The notes below the pieces were generated by a model, which searched no databases, had not been told where the DNA came from, and saw only the letters and a list, made by a program, of their open reading frames with translations. Shown piece by piece: positions 54,043 to 62,291 of a DNA stretch of 64,000 nt. Within the stretch, counting starts at the first letter, position 1; each line of letters starts with the position of its first letter. The translations under genes and the position numbers were made by a program. The stretch comes from CAVSUZ01 sp963791885 (GTDB taxonomy: Bacteria > Pseudomonadota > Alphaproteobacteria > Acetobacterales > Acetobacteraceae), in contig CAWBUL010000006.1 in NCBI GenBank assembly GCA_963791885.1, positions 1,736,001 through 1,800,000 on the forward strand, written 5' to 3'.

Positions 54043-54064
54043 CGGCCCCGCTCCGGCGGGGCCG
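54043..54064. terminator. GC-rich hairpin after the etf operon
   Basis: CGGCCCCGC and GCGGGGCCG form a perfect 9 bp stem around TCCG. It lies between the small gene and the convergent peroxiredoxin gene and can serve both strands. There is no strong T-run, so it is not a textbook intrinsic terminator. Confidence 0.6.
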
Positions 54065-54088
54065 CACGCTGAATAAACGCCGCGCCGC

Positions 54089-54571
54089 TTACAGGTGCTC
54101 CAGCACAGATTCGGCGCTGCTGACCTTGAAGTCGCCAGGCGCTTCAACGCCGAGATGGGTTACTTTGCCGTTCTCGGCCACCAGCGCGTAGCGCTGGCTT
54201 CGGGTGCCGAGACCGCGCGCATTCAGATCGAGTTCCAGGCCGAGCGCCTTGGTGAACTGGCCGGAGCCGTCCGCGAGCATCACAACCTTGCCCCCGGTGC
54301 CCTGATCCTTGGCCCAGGCATTCATGACGAAGGCGTCGTTCACCGCGACGCAGGCGACGGTGTCCACGCCTTTGGTCTTCAGTTGATCGATATTCTGCAG
54401 AAAGCTGGGCATGTGCTTGGCACTGCAGGTCGGTGTGAATGCGCCGGGCACCGCGAACAGGACGACCTTCTTTCCCTTGAAAATATCGTCGGTTGAAACC
54501 TCTTTCGGACCATCGGGCGTTGCTTCGGTCAGTTTCATGCTGGGAATGCTATCGCCGACCTTGATCGTCAT
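54089..54571 (-). CDS. Peroxiredoxin (PrxII/Prx5 group)
   Basis: The 160-residue peroxiredoxin has the peroxidatic Cys in FAVPGAFTPTCSAKHMPSFL and shows VKVGDSIPSMKL-like start sequence, VDTVACVAVNDAFVMNAWAK, LADGSGQFTKALGLELDL and RYALVAENGKVTHLGVE. It reduces peroxides with glutathione/glutaredoxin or thioredoxin. It is convergent with the etf operon and divergent from yqgE. Confidence 0.94.
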   Translation of the reverse strand: MTIKVGDSIPSMKLTEATPDGPKEVSTDDIFKGKKVVLFAVPGAFTPTCSAKHMPSFLQNIDQLKTKGVDTVACVAVNDAFVMNAWAKDQGTGGKVVMLADGSGQFTKALGLELDLNARGLGTRSQRYALVAENGKVTHLGVEAPGDFKVSSAESVLEHL

Positions 54572-54693
54572 GCCTGTCCTCCTGGTTGTGGGGCCGGGAC
54601 ACTACTGAAGGCGTCCCAGGGAGTCACGTTGGGGGGTGCCACGTCGGGCGAGCGACGCTTGCAGCCTTCTGAAGGCAAGACCAGATAGGCCTT

Positions 54694-55269
54694 ATGTCCG
54701 CCTTTGCCGATGCTGACGCCTTTTTGACAGGCCAACTTCTGATCGCCATGCCCACCATGGCCGATCCGCGCTTTGCTCAGGCTGTGATTTATGTCTGCGC
54801 CCATACGGCGCAGGGCGCGATGGGGTTGATCCTCAATCGTCCGTTGGCCGAACCGAGCTTCGACGATCTGCTCCGGCAACTCAAAATTGTCCCGACGCCG
54901 CCGGCCCGTCGCATTCGGTTGTGTGCCGGAGGTCCAGTGGATCACGGCCGCGGCTTCGTGCTGCACACGACTGACTGGACCGGCGAAGGCAGCCTGAAAG
55001 TGACGGACGATCTCGCGCTGACCGCCAGTCTTGATGTGCTGAAGGCGATTGCCGGCGGTGGCGGCCCGCGCCAGGGCCTGCTCGCGCTGGGTTATGCCGG
55101 CTGGGGCCCCGGCCAGCTCGAGGCCGAAATCACGCAGAATGCCTGGCTGTCCAGCCCTACTGAGGAGGCACTCGTGTTCAGCGACGATCACGACGCGAAA
55201 TGGCGCCAGGCCATGGCGATCCTGAAGATCGACCCGTTGCTGCTGAGCGAAGCTGCCGGACACGCGTAA
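54694..55269 (+). CDS. YqgE/AlgH family protein (UPF0301)
   Basis: The 191-residue protein begins FLTGQLLIAMPTMADPRFAQ and shows AVIYVCAHTAQGAMGLILNR, LCAGGPVDHGRGFVLHT, LALGYAGWGPGQLEAEITQN and AWLSSPTEEALVF, the signatures of the YqgE fold. Its function is not settled. It is upstream of the ACP-MBOAT-SGNH cassette but separated from it by 95 bp. Confidence 0.93.
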   Translation: MSAFADADAFLTGQLLIAMPTMADPRFAQAVIYVCAHTAQGAMGLILNRPLAEPSFDDLLRQLKIVPTPPARRIRLCAGGPVDHGRGFVLHTTDWTGEGSLKVTDDLALTASLDVLKAIAGGGGPRQGLLALGYAGWGPGQLEAEITQNAWLSSPTEEALVFSDDHDAKWRQAMAILKIDPLLLSEAAGHA

Positions 55270-55322
55270 TTTAGGCCCGCCTCACGCCTCATTGGCGTGC
55301 AGGCTGATTAACCGTTTCTAAG

Positions 55323-55341
55323 AGGTTCCGCCCTAGAACCT
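55323..55341. promoter_or_regulatory. Inverted repeat upstream of the ACP gene
   Basis: AGGTTC and GAACCT form a perfect inverted repeat around CGCCCTA, 24 bp before the ACP start at 55365. It could be an operator or a short hairpin. No regulator gene is adjacent. Confidence 0.35.
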
Positions 55342-55364
55342 GCATGCCGTTGCAGGAGGGCATG

Positions 55365-55631
55365 ATGCAGGCCGAGCTTCGCACGCCCGGTGCGCCGGTT
55401 ATTGCGGAAATAACCGACATCGTCCGCAGCGTCCTGAACGACCCCTCCGTGACCCTCACAGAAGATACCACCGCCCTGGATGTTCCCGGCTGGGACTCGT
55501 TCGCCCATATCGCCGTAATCGTGGAAGCGGAGTGCCGCTTCGGGATCACATTCGCCGCGACCGAAGTCGGCGCGCTACAGCGCGTGGGTGACCTCGCGCA
55601 CCTGATCGAGGTGAAGCGCCGGCGTCGCTGA
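55365..55631 (+). CDS. Acyl carrier protein
   Basis: The 88-residue carrier protein has the phosphopantetheine site Ser45 in DVPGWDSFAHIAVIVEAECR, with helix 1 before it (VIAEITDIVRSVLND) and the FGITFAATEVGAL region after. ATG 55365 is chosen because AGGAGG (55354-55359) is five bases upstream; ATG 55362 is also possible. It is seven bases before the MBOAT gene. A dedicated carrier next to MBOAT and SGNH genes suggests that it supplies the acyl group for surface O-acylation, as DltC does. No ligase of the DltA kind is nearby. Confidence 0.9.
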   Translation: MQAELRTPGAPVIAEITDIVRSVLNDPSVTLTEDTTALDVPGWDSFAHIAVIVEAECRFGITFAATEVGALQRVGDLAHLIEVKRRRR

Positions 55632-55638
55632 CCCGGTT

Positions 55639-57132
55639 GTGCTGTTCAACTCTTACATCTTTGTTCTGGCCTTTCTGCCGACGACCGTCGCCGCCTTCTT
55701 CTGGCTGTCACGCGTGTCGCGGCAGGCCGGTCTGGCGTGGCTCATCGCCGCTTCATTCTTCTTTTATGCCTGGTGGGATCCGCGCCTGTTGCCGCTGCTG
55801 CTCGGCTCGATCGCCGTCAATCATCTCCTCTGGCAAGCGATCGCACGCACCGCCGGCCGAATGCAAACAACCCTGCTCGTGAGTGGGATTGCGGCGAATC
55901 TCGGCGCACTCGCCTGGTTCAAATATGCCGCCGCCTGGCTCGGCGCCACGGGCATTTTCATCTCGCAACCTGTCCTGCCGCTGGGGATCAGCTTCTTCAC
56001 CTTCACCCAGATCGCCCTGCTCGTGGATGCCCGAGCCGGCCGCGCACCCCCACCCACACTGACCGGGCACGCCCTGTTTGTGTCATTCTTCCCACACCTG
56101 ATCGCCGGCCCCGTGCTGCGCCATCAGGACGTGATGCCGCAATTCTCGGCCGAGACGACATTTCGGATCTCAGCTGATAGCCTCGCGGCCGGCCTTGCGA
56201 TCTTCGTCATCGGATTGCTGAAGAAGACGCTGCTCGCCGATCCGCTCTCAGCCACCGTCGCGGCGGGCTTCGCCCACCCCGCATCGCTCACCATGCTGGC
56301 GGCATGGCGGACCGCGGCGGCCTATTCGCTGCAACTCTATTTCGACTTCTCCGGCTACTCGGATATGGCGATCGGAGCGGCGCGGATGCTGAACATCCGC
56401 TTTCCGGCCAATTTCAACTCGCCCTACAAGGCGCGCAGCATCATCGAATACTGGCAGCGCTGGCACATCAGCCTGACGCAATATCTGATGCAGTATTTGT
56501 ATAATCCGCTGGCGTTGTGGCTCACCCGCCGGCGGATTGCCCGCGGGGCTCCGGTTGACCGGCGCGGCCGTGCGTCATTCCGTGGCTTCACGGAACTCGT
56601 TGCCGTCCCGACCACTGTCACCATCGTGCTGGCGGGGGTGTGGCACGGGAGTGCCCTGACCTTCTTCGTCTTCGGCGTGATGCACGCGGCCTATCTGGTG
56701 GTGAACCATGCTTGGCGTGCTCTGGGGAAGACCGCGCGCGCCGCTGGGCGGTCGGGTGCCGTCTGGCGCGTCGCGCTGACCTATGCGTGCGTCCTGGCGG
56801 GATCAGTGGTGTTCCGCGCGCCCTCATTGCAAGCGGCGCGCGGAGTTTTCGCCGGCACGCTGGGGCTGCACGGCATGGCGACTCACTGGCCGGAGCTGCG
56901 GGAGTGGCTGGCGCTGGGCCAGATCGTGGCGCTGTATGCCATCGTATGGGGGGCGCCCAATACGCAGCAGATCATGCATCGCTGCACCCCGGTGCTGCAG
57001 GCAGCACGGATCGCACCGGCACGCATCGCCTGGCGCCCGAGCCTGCCCTGGGCCGCCGCTGTCGGATTGGGCGCGTGTCTCGGGGTGCTCTCGCTCGGCG
57101 GTTCGGGCGAGTTCCTTTATTTCCGGTTCTGA
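55639..57132 (+). CDS. MBOAT family O-acyltransferase (DltB/AlgI-like)
   Basis: The 497-residue membrane protein has about a dozen transmembrane helices and the MBOAT landmarks: LPLGISFFTFTQIALLVDAR, FFPHLIAGPVLRHQD, LQLYFDFSGYSDMAIGAARM, FNSPYKARSIIEYWQRWHIS and the catalytic His336 in VWHGSALTFFVFG. It would move an acyl group across the inner membrane to a polymer or glycan. The start is GTG 55639. It lies between the ACP gene and the SGNH gene (2 bp gap), forming one transcription unit. Confidence 0.92.
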   Translation: MLFNSYIFVLAFLPTTVAAFFWLSRVSRQAGLAWLIAASFFFYAWWDPRLLPLLLGSIAVNHLLWQAIARTAGRMQTTLLVSGIAANLGALAWFKYAAAWLGATGIFISQPVLPLGISFFTFTQIALLVDARAGRAPPPTLTGHALFVSFFPHLIAGPVLRHQDVMPQFSAETTFRISADSLAAGLAIFVIGLLKKTLLADPLSATVAAGFAHPASLTMLAAWRTAAAYSLQLYFDFSGYSDMAIGAARMLNIRFPANFNSPYKARSIIEYWQRWHISLTQYLMQYLYNPLALWLTRRRIARGAPVDRRGRASFRGFTELVAVPTTVTIVLAGVWHGSALTFFVFGVMHAAYLVVNHAWRALGKTARAAGRSGAVWRVALTYACVLAGSVVFRAPSLQAARGVFAGTLGLHGMATHWPELREWLALGQIVALYAIVWGAPNTQQIMHRCTPVLQAARIAPARIAWRPSLPWAAAVGLGACLGVLSLGGSGEFLYFRF

Positions 57133-57134
57133 CC

Positions 57135-58073
57135 ATGACGGAAGGGCGCCACTTCCTGCGCTGGTCCGTCCTGATCGGCGGCGGTGCATTTGCGGTCGTT
57201 TGGCTGTACGTGGCGCTCGCGCCGCTCGCCTTCCTCGATCCCGAATACGCGGCCTGGGCGGCGAAGGCGCACTTTCTTACCACGTGCAACCTGGGCGACG
57301 TGGTGATCGCAGGAGATTCCCGCGCCGCGGCTGATATCCAGCCGGCACTGCTAAAGACCCCCACAACCAATCTGGCCCTCGGCGGTGGCGAGCCGATCGA
57401 GGCATTCGCCGTGCTGCGCCGGGCCATGGCGTGTCCCAAACCGCCCAGGCGGGTGATCATTTCATTTGGAATTGGCCATTTCGTCAGACCCGACCTGTTC
57501 TGGCAGCGTAGCGTCGCCTACGGGTTTCTCGATTTCGCGGATCTCGAAGAACTACGCCTCGCGTCAGCGTCGCTGAACGATGAGTCGATCTACCGTATGC
57601 AACTGCCTGACGGGCTGGCGCCGCGGTTGCGTGCCGCGCTGTACGCCGTGCGCTTCCCGTCGCTCTATTTCGGCAATCTGCTGCACGGCGGCGTATTCCT
57701 TCGCCTGCCGGAGAATCTGGCCATGCTCGCCGCGCGGGGCGTTGAGGTGGATTTCGTATCGACCCCGATGAACGAAACCACATGGCATTCTGTACGTCCG
57801 GCCGTGGCGGAGGCATTTGCAACGTACCTCCGCGAATATGCCCAACGTTATCCGAACCTGCATATCGTCGGGCCGCTGCTGCCGCACTGGCCTGACCGTT
57901 ATTTTGGCGATTCGTTCTCGCACTTGAATCCGGAGGGATCGGCGCTGTTCAGCCGCGCCTTCGCCGCCTGGCTGAGCGGTAAGACGCCGGATGCACCACC
58001 CGATCTCCGTGCCGCCAGCACGCCCACCACGCCCGCGAGAAGCAAGACGAAGCCCGCGGGCTCGGAGACATGA
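57135..58073 (+). CDS. Membrane-anchored SGNH-like hydrolase/transferase (DltD/AlgX-like role)
   Basis: The 312-residue protein has an N-terminal transmembrane helix (WSVLIGGGAFAVVWLYVALA) and a periplasmic SGNH-like domain. The nucleophile is Ser62 in VIAGDSRAAADIQPAL and the Asp-His pair is Asp259/His263 in FGDSFSHLNPEGSALF. The last 30 residues are Pro/Thr/Lys-rich and overlap, antisense, the end of the PEP-CTERM gene. By analogy with DltD and AlgX it would accept the acyl group carried by the MBOAT protein and transfer it to the final substrate. That role is inferred from context. Confidence 0.85.
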   Translation: MTEGRHFLRWSVLIGGGAFAVVWLYVALAPLAFLDPEYAAWAAKAHFLTTCNLGDVVIAGDSRAAADIQPALLKTPTTNLALGGGEPIEAFAVLRRAMACPKPPRRVIISFGIGHFVRPDLFWQRSVAYGFLDFADLEELRLASASLNDESIYRMQLPDGLAPRLRAALYAVRFPSLYFGNLLHGGVFLRLPENLAMLAARGVEVDFVSTPMNETTWHSVRPAVAEAFATYLREYAQRYPNLHIVGPLLPHWPDRYFGDSFSHLNPEGSALFSRAFAAWLSGKTPDAPPDLRAASTPTTPARSKTKPAGSET

Positions 58074-58732
58074 ACCAGGTTTGCCCCACCCGCGATGATC
58101 GCACTGACTAGCCCCGGCCCGTCATTATGCCATTCCGAGTCCGTGAGGCCGCTATAGATAATATCCCCGGCGCCGTACGGTGCCTCCGCCAAAATGGTCG
58201 CACCCGTGTTGCAGCCGGTCATCAGCGGGATAAAGCCGCTGCCGGCGACGTAATCATGCGCGAGATAGTCGCCACACTGCGTGGCCGGCACCCCCTGCAC
58301 GAACTGCGCCCCCGTCGTGGTCAAGGTGCCGCAATTACTGGCGTTCACGTACCAATCCTGCACAAGCGAGTCGGGCCCGATGCCATAGGTACCCGCGTCC
58401 CATCCGGCACTCTGCAATAACAGCACGCCGCCCGCAGCCACCCAGTTGAGGATCGACGTTTCATTGGCCGTCAGCCAGGCCTGGAAGGGCACGTCGCTGT
58501 CGGCGCCGCCTTCGATCATCACGAAGTTGGTGCCCGCCGTGAAAATGGCCGCCGGATTGGCGCTGCCAAAACTGTTGTAGGACGTGAAGCCGCCTGGGCC
58601 AAACACCGCGCTAAAATTTTGCGCATCCTCGTCCTGCCCCCACGGCTGCTGGGAGATCAGCACCGGCGTGGCATACACCCTGGTTGCCGCGAGCAAGGCC
58701 ACGATCAGCGTCACCCCACGCGACCAGCGCAT
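57899..58732 (-). CDS. PEP-CTERM sorting domain protein
   Basis: The 277-residue exported protein has a signal peptide (GVTLIVALLAATRVYA) and a secreted domain of about 210 residues (FVMIEGGADSDVPFQAWLTA, ILNWVAAGGVLLLQSAGWDA, GAGDIIYSGLTDSEWHNDGP). It then has a PEP-CTERM-like signal: SEPAG, a Leu/Val/Gly hydrophobic stretch and AARR. Such proteins are processed by an exosortase. The frame runs on for about 35 residues past the ARR, which is unusual, and overlaps the SGNH gene by 175 bp on the other strand. The middle region resembles proteins annotated as ThuA-like or hypothetical. The ATG is 58732. Confidence 0.8.
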   Translation of the reverse strand: MRWSRGVTLIVALLAATRVYATPVLISQQPWGQDEDAQNFSAVFGPGGFTSYNSFGSANPAAIFTAGTNFVMIEGGADSDVPFQAWLTANETSILNWVAAGGVLLLQSAGWDAGTYGIGPDSLVQDWYVNASNCGTLTTTGAQFVQGVPATQCGDYLAHDYVAGSGFIPLMTGCNTGATILAEAPYGAGDIIYSGLTDSEWHNDGPGLVSAIIAGGANLVHVSEPAGFVLLLAGVVGVLAARRSGGASGVLPLSQAAKARLNSADPSGFKCENESPK

Positions 58733-58887
58733 CTTTCTCTCCGGCAATCTCTTTTTCGCGATAAACCCTGCTCCTTCCTGCAAGTCAACGAAAATAGATA
58801 CGAATGCAACTGTATGAGACCCCGGGCGGGCTTCCCCGATGGCGGGTTTCGTGGCCCCATACGCTCCACCAGACAGGGGGAACCGGC

Positions 58888-59646
58888 ATGGAGGTCGAGT
58901 GGCGCAACCTGCGCGCCGACGAATTGCGCGAGCGGACCAAGGCAATGGTGATCGTGCCCGTCGCGGCGCTGGAGCAGCACGGCCCACACCTCCCCGTGGA
59001 AGTGGACACGCGCCTCTCCGAGGCGCTGTCGGTCCGGACCGCCCGCAAGGTCGCGGCACGCGGCGATGACGCGCTGGTTCTGCCGGTGATCTGGACCGGA
59101 CTGTCAGAGCATCACATGAGCTTCGGCGGCACGATCAGCCTCGACTTCCCGGCCTTCTCCATGCTGATCGAGGGCGTGTGCCGCTCCATCGCGCGGCATG
59201 GATTCCGCCGCATCGTGCTGATGAACGGGCATGGCGGGAACGAGAACGCACTGCGCACCATCACCGACGATCTCACGCCGAAGCTCGATCTGCCCATCGT
59301 GCAGTTCACTTATTGGTATGCGGCGGCGGCCGCGGTCGCCGAGTTGCTGGAGGCACAGACGGCCCTCCAGCACGCTTGCGAGGCTGAGACCGCCATGATG
59401 ATGGCGCTGCGCTCCGACGTTGTGGCCACCGACCGCATTGCATTGGCCGAAGCCAACCCGTCGCACAATCCCGAGCCAGGGGTCTATCGCTGGCGCACCA
59501 TCGCCGCGCGCTCCGCCTCTGGCGTCATCGGCCATCCTGAGGCCGCGTCAGCCGCCAAGGGTGAGCGCCTGCTCGAGGCAATCTCCGACACGCTCGCGGT
59601 CAAGCTGAGCAATCCCGAACTCTGGTCCCTGCCCTGGAAGGCCTGA
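58888..59646 (+). CDS. Creatininase family amidohydrolase
   Basis: The 252-residue metal-dependent amidohydrolase has the Glu and His ligands in VPVAALEQHGPHLPVEVDTR, IWTGLSEHHMSFGGTISLDF, and the HGG loop in IVLMNGHGGNENALRTI. A Glu in HACEAETAMMMALR and the GVIGHPEAASAAKGERLLEA tail also fit the family. Members act on creatinine, formamides or lactam rings, such as the mycofactocin or formamidopyrimidine enzymes. ATG 58888 is preferred over 58804 because AGGGGG lies upstream and the conserved sequence begins here. The molybdenum hydroxylase genes follow 5 bp later, so the three may act in one heterocycle catabolic route. Confidence 0.88.
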   Translation: MEVEWRNLRADELRERTKAMVIVPVAALEQHGPHLPVEVDTRLSEALSVRTARKVAARGDDALVLPVIWTGLSEHHMSFGGTISLDFPAFSMLIEGVCRSIARHGFRRIVLMNGHGGNENALRTITDDLTPKLDLPIVQFTYWYAAAAAVAELLEAQTALQHACEAETAMMMALRSDVVATDRIALAEANPSHNPEPGVYRWRTIAARSASGVIGHPEAASAAKGERLLEAISDTLAVKLSNPELWSLPWKA

Positions 59647-59651
59647 CACTG

Positions 59652-60107
59652 ATGGAACTTCGCGTGAATGGCCGCTCGGTGCAGGTGGATGCCGCACCGG
59701 ACACGCCGCTGCTGGACGTGCTGCGCAACACGCTGCGCCTGACCGGCTCGCGCTATGGCTGCGGGCTGGAGCAGTGCGGCAGCTGCATGGTGCTGCTGGA
59801 CGGCGAGCCGACGTTCTCCTGCGTACGCGAGGTCGGAACGCTCGCCGGCCATGAGATCACCACGATCGAGGGCCTGGAGGGTCATCCGTTGATCGCGGCC
59901 TTCATTGAGGAACAGGCCGGACAGTGCGGTTACTGTTTGTCGGGGATGGTGATCAGCGCCAAGGCGCTGTTGGATCGCACGCCGGACCCGAGCCGTGAGC
60001 AGATCGTGGCGGCGCTGGACCGCAATCTCTGCCGCTGCGGCACGCATACCCGCATCATCCGCGCGGTGCAGCGCGCCGCAGCGTCGATGCGAAAGGTAGC
60101 CGCATGA
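59652..60107 (+). CDS. (2Fe-2S) subunit of a xanthine dehydrogenase-family molybdenum hydroxylase
   Basis: The 151-residue protein has the plant-type 2Fe-2S site CGLEQCGSCMVLLDGEPTFSC, written here as CGLEQCGSCMVLLDG plus a later Cys. It has a second C-terminal cluster site in GQCGYCLSGMVISAKALL and NLCRCGTHTRII. It passes electrons from the molybdenum centre. The stop overlaps the start of the large subunit (ATGA), so the two are coupled. Confidence 0.94.
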   Translation: MELRVNGRSVQVDAAPDTPLLDVLRNTLRLTGSRYGCGLEQCGSCMVLLDGEPTFSCVREVGTLAGHEITTIEGLEGHPLIAAFIEEQAGQCGYCLSGMVISAKALLDRTPDPSREQIVAALDRNLCRCGTHTRIIRAVQRAAASMRKVAA

Positions 60108-62218
60108 GCGCGTCCCTTCCCGCTTCGGTCCAGGCCAATCCGCGGCCGGATAAATGGCTCGGCTTCGACGCCGCGGATCGCAGCGTCCGGCTGGCGGTGG
60201 GCAAGGTCGAGATCGGGCAGGGCGTGCTGACCGCGCTGCGTCAGATCGCCGCCGAGGAACTCGACGTCGATCTGGACCGCATCCGGGTCATTTCAGGCGA
60301 TACTGAACGGGCGCCCGACGAAGGTTCGACCAGCAGCAGCCTGTCGATCGAGGTCTCCGGCGCTTCGGTGCGCCTGATCAGCGCTGAAGTGCGGGCGCGT
60401 ATGCTCGACCGGGTGGCGCAGCGGCTGAACTGCGCGCCACAGGACATCACGGTGACCGACGGCGTGTTCCTGCGCGCCGGCGAAGCGACGGGCCAGGACT
60501 ACTGGACCATCGCACCTCAGGTCGATCTGGAACGCGAAGCCGATGGATTGGCCGCGCCCAAGCCGCGCACAGCCTATACCGTTGTCGGCCGCCCGGCGCG
60601 CCGAATCGACCTGCCCGGCAAGCTCGGAGGCGGCGCCTTCATTCAGGACACGGTGCGGCCGGACATGCTGCACGCGCGCATCCTGCGCCAGCCCGCACGC
60701 GAGGCGCGGCTGGTGTCACTGGACGAAGCCGCGATCCGGCGCGCCGCACGGGGCGAGTTCCGAATCGTGCGGTTGGGCAGCTTCGTCGCGTTGGTCAGTC
60801 CGAACGAGACTGTGGCTCAGCGCGCCGCAGTCGCCGCCGAGGGAGCGGCGCGATGGGAGGGCGCCCGGCGCTATCGGTCCGAAGAGCAGGAGGCGGCTTG
60901 GCTGAAGGGGCTGGACACCGAGCGTCGCGAACTTGGTGCTCCGCTGCCCGCTGCGTCCGGCACGGTCGTCGAGGCGACCTATTCCCGGCCCTATGTCGCC
61001 CATGCGGCATTGGCGCCGTCTTGCGCATTGGCCGAGCAGCGCGACGGACACCTGACCATCTGGAGCCACGCGCAGGCGATCTATCCATTGCGCGCGGCGC
61101 TAGCGAAGGTGCTGGGCCGTTCTGTCGAGAGCATCACAGCCCGGCATGCGCAAAGTGCTGGCTGTTACGGACATAACGGCGCGGACGACGTCGCGCTGGA
61201 TGCGGCGCTGATCGCGCAGGAAATCCCCGGTCACTGCATCCGGGTGCAATGGCGTCGGGAGGAGGAATTTGCCTACGAGCGCTATGGCGCCGCGCAAGTC
61301 ATGAACCTCCGCGTCGTGCTGAACGACGCTGGCCGACCCATCGACTGGACCGCCGAGATCTGGGCTGCATCCCACGTGCAGCGGCCCGCGATGGGCGGCA
61401 ATATGCTGGCACACGAGGCACTGCCCGATCCGCCGCCTCCGCCGCGCGCCGCGGAACCGCCGGAGGCGAATGGCGGTGGCGGTACCCGCAACGCGCTTCC
61501 GCTCTACGACATCCCGGCCAAGCGGGTGATCCACCACTTGGTGCAGCGGCCCCCGCTCCGCACGTCGGCGCTGCGCAGTCTTGGCGGCATGGCCAATATC
61601 TTCGCGCTCGAGAGCATGATGGACGAGTTGGCAGAGGGGGCCGGGACCGATCCGGTGGAGTATCGTCTGTCGCTGATGGGCAATGCACGTGCGCATGCCG
61701 TCATTGCCAAGGCGGCAGAGATGGCGGGCTGGTCGTGCCGCGGTCCGGCTGGCAGCGGCACAGGGCTGGGTTTTGGGTTCGGGCAGTACAAAAACCGCTC
61801 GGCCTATGCGGCGGTGGTGGTGGAGCTCGAGGCCGAGCACGATATTCGGTTGCGCAAAGTGTGGTGCGCGGCGGATGCGGGACTGGTGATCAACCCGGAT
61901 GGCGCGTTCAATCAGCTGGAGGGCGGTATCATCCAGGCGTGCAGCTTCACGCTGAAAGAGCAGGTGCGGCTGACGGAGGAAGGAGTGGCTTCGGTGGATT
62001 GGGAGAGTTACCCGATCCTGCGCTTCTCCGAGGTGCCCGAGATCGAGTGCACGCTGATTGATCATCGCGACGAGCCGTCTCTGGGGATGGGCGAGTGCAC
62101 CATCGGTCCGACAGCTGCGGCGATCGGGAATGCGGTCGCGCACGCGCTTGGGGTGAGGGTGCGGGATCTGCCGTTGACGCGGGAGAGGGTGGCGAGCGTT
62201 CTGGCGAACTCGGCGTAA
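60104..62218 (+). CDS. Molybdopterin-binding subunit of a xanthine dehydrogenase-family enzyme (IorB/NicB-like)
   Basis: The 704-residue subunit opens with a molybdopterin-binding motif, VGKVEIGQGVLTALRQIAAE, a place it does not occupy in classical XdhB. The hammerhead domain follows (GKLGGGAFIQDTVRPDMLHA), then SRPYVAHAALAPSCALAEQ, QAIYPLRAALAKVLG, LRTSALRSLGGMANIFALES and GLGFGFGQYKNRSAYAAVVV. The catalytic Glu region is near GMGECTIGPTAAAIGNAVAH. This order is that of isoquinoline 1-oxidoreductase and nicotinate dehydrogenase types, which hydroxylate N-heterocycles or aldehydes. No FAD subunit or XdhC is adjacent, so a cytochrome acceptor is possible. Confidence 0.9.
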   Translation: MSASLPASVQANPRPDKWLGFDAADRSVRLAVGKVEIGQGVLTALRQIAAEELDVDLDRIRVISGDTERAPDEGSTSSSLSIEVSGASVRLISAEVRARMLDRVAQRLNCAPQDITVTDGVFLRAGEATGQDYWTIAPQVDLEREADGLAAPKPRTAYTVVGRPARRIDLPGKLGGGAFIQDTVRPDMLHARILRQPAREARLVSLDEAAIRRAARGEFRIVRLGSFVALVSPNETVAQRAAVAAEGAARWEGARRYRSEEQEAAWLKGLDTERRELGAPLPAASGTVVEATYSRPYVAHAALAPSCALAEQRDGHLTIWSHAQAIYPLRAALAKVLGRSVESITARHAQSAGCYGHNGADDVALDAALIAQEIPGHCIRVQWRREEEFAYERYGAAQVMNLRVVLNDAGRPIDWTAEIWAASHVQRPAMGGNMLAHEALPDPPPPPRAAEPPEANGGGGTRNALPLYDIPAKRVIHHLVQRPPLRTSALRSLGGMANIFALESMMDELAEGAGTDPVEYRLSLMGNARAHAVIAKAAEMAGWSCRGPAGSGTGLGFGFGQYKNRSAYAAVVVELEAEHDIRLRKVWCAADAGLVINPDGAFNQLEGGIIQACSFTLKEQVRLTEEGVASVDWESYPILRFSEVPEIECTLIDHRDEPSLGMGECTIGPTAAAIGNAVAHALGVRVRDLPLTRERVASVLANSA

Positions 62219-62291
62219 GCCGGCTCGCCGCGATTCCCCGTACGGTCGTCCCCGTTGTAACAGGACGTCACAGTCTCGACATCGGGGAATA

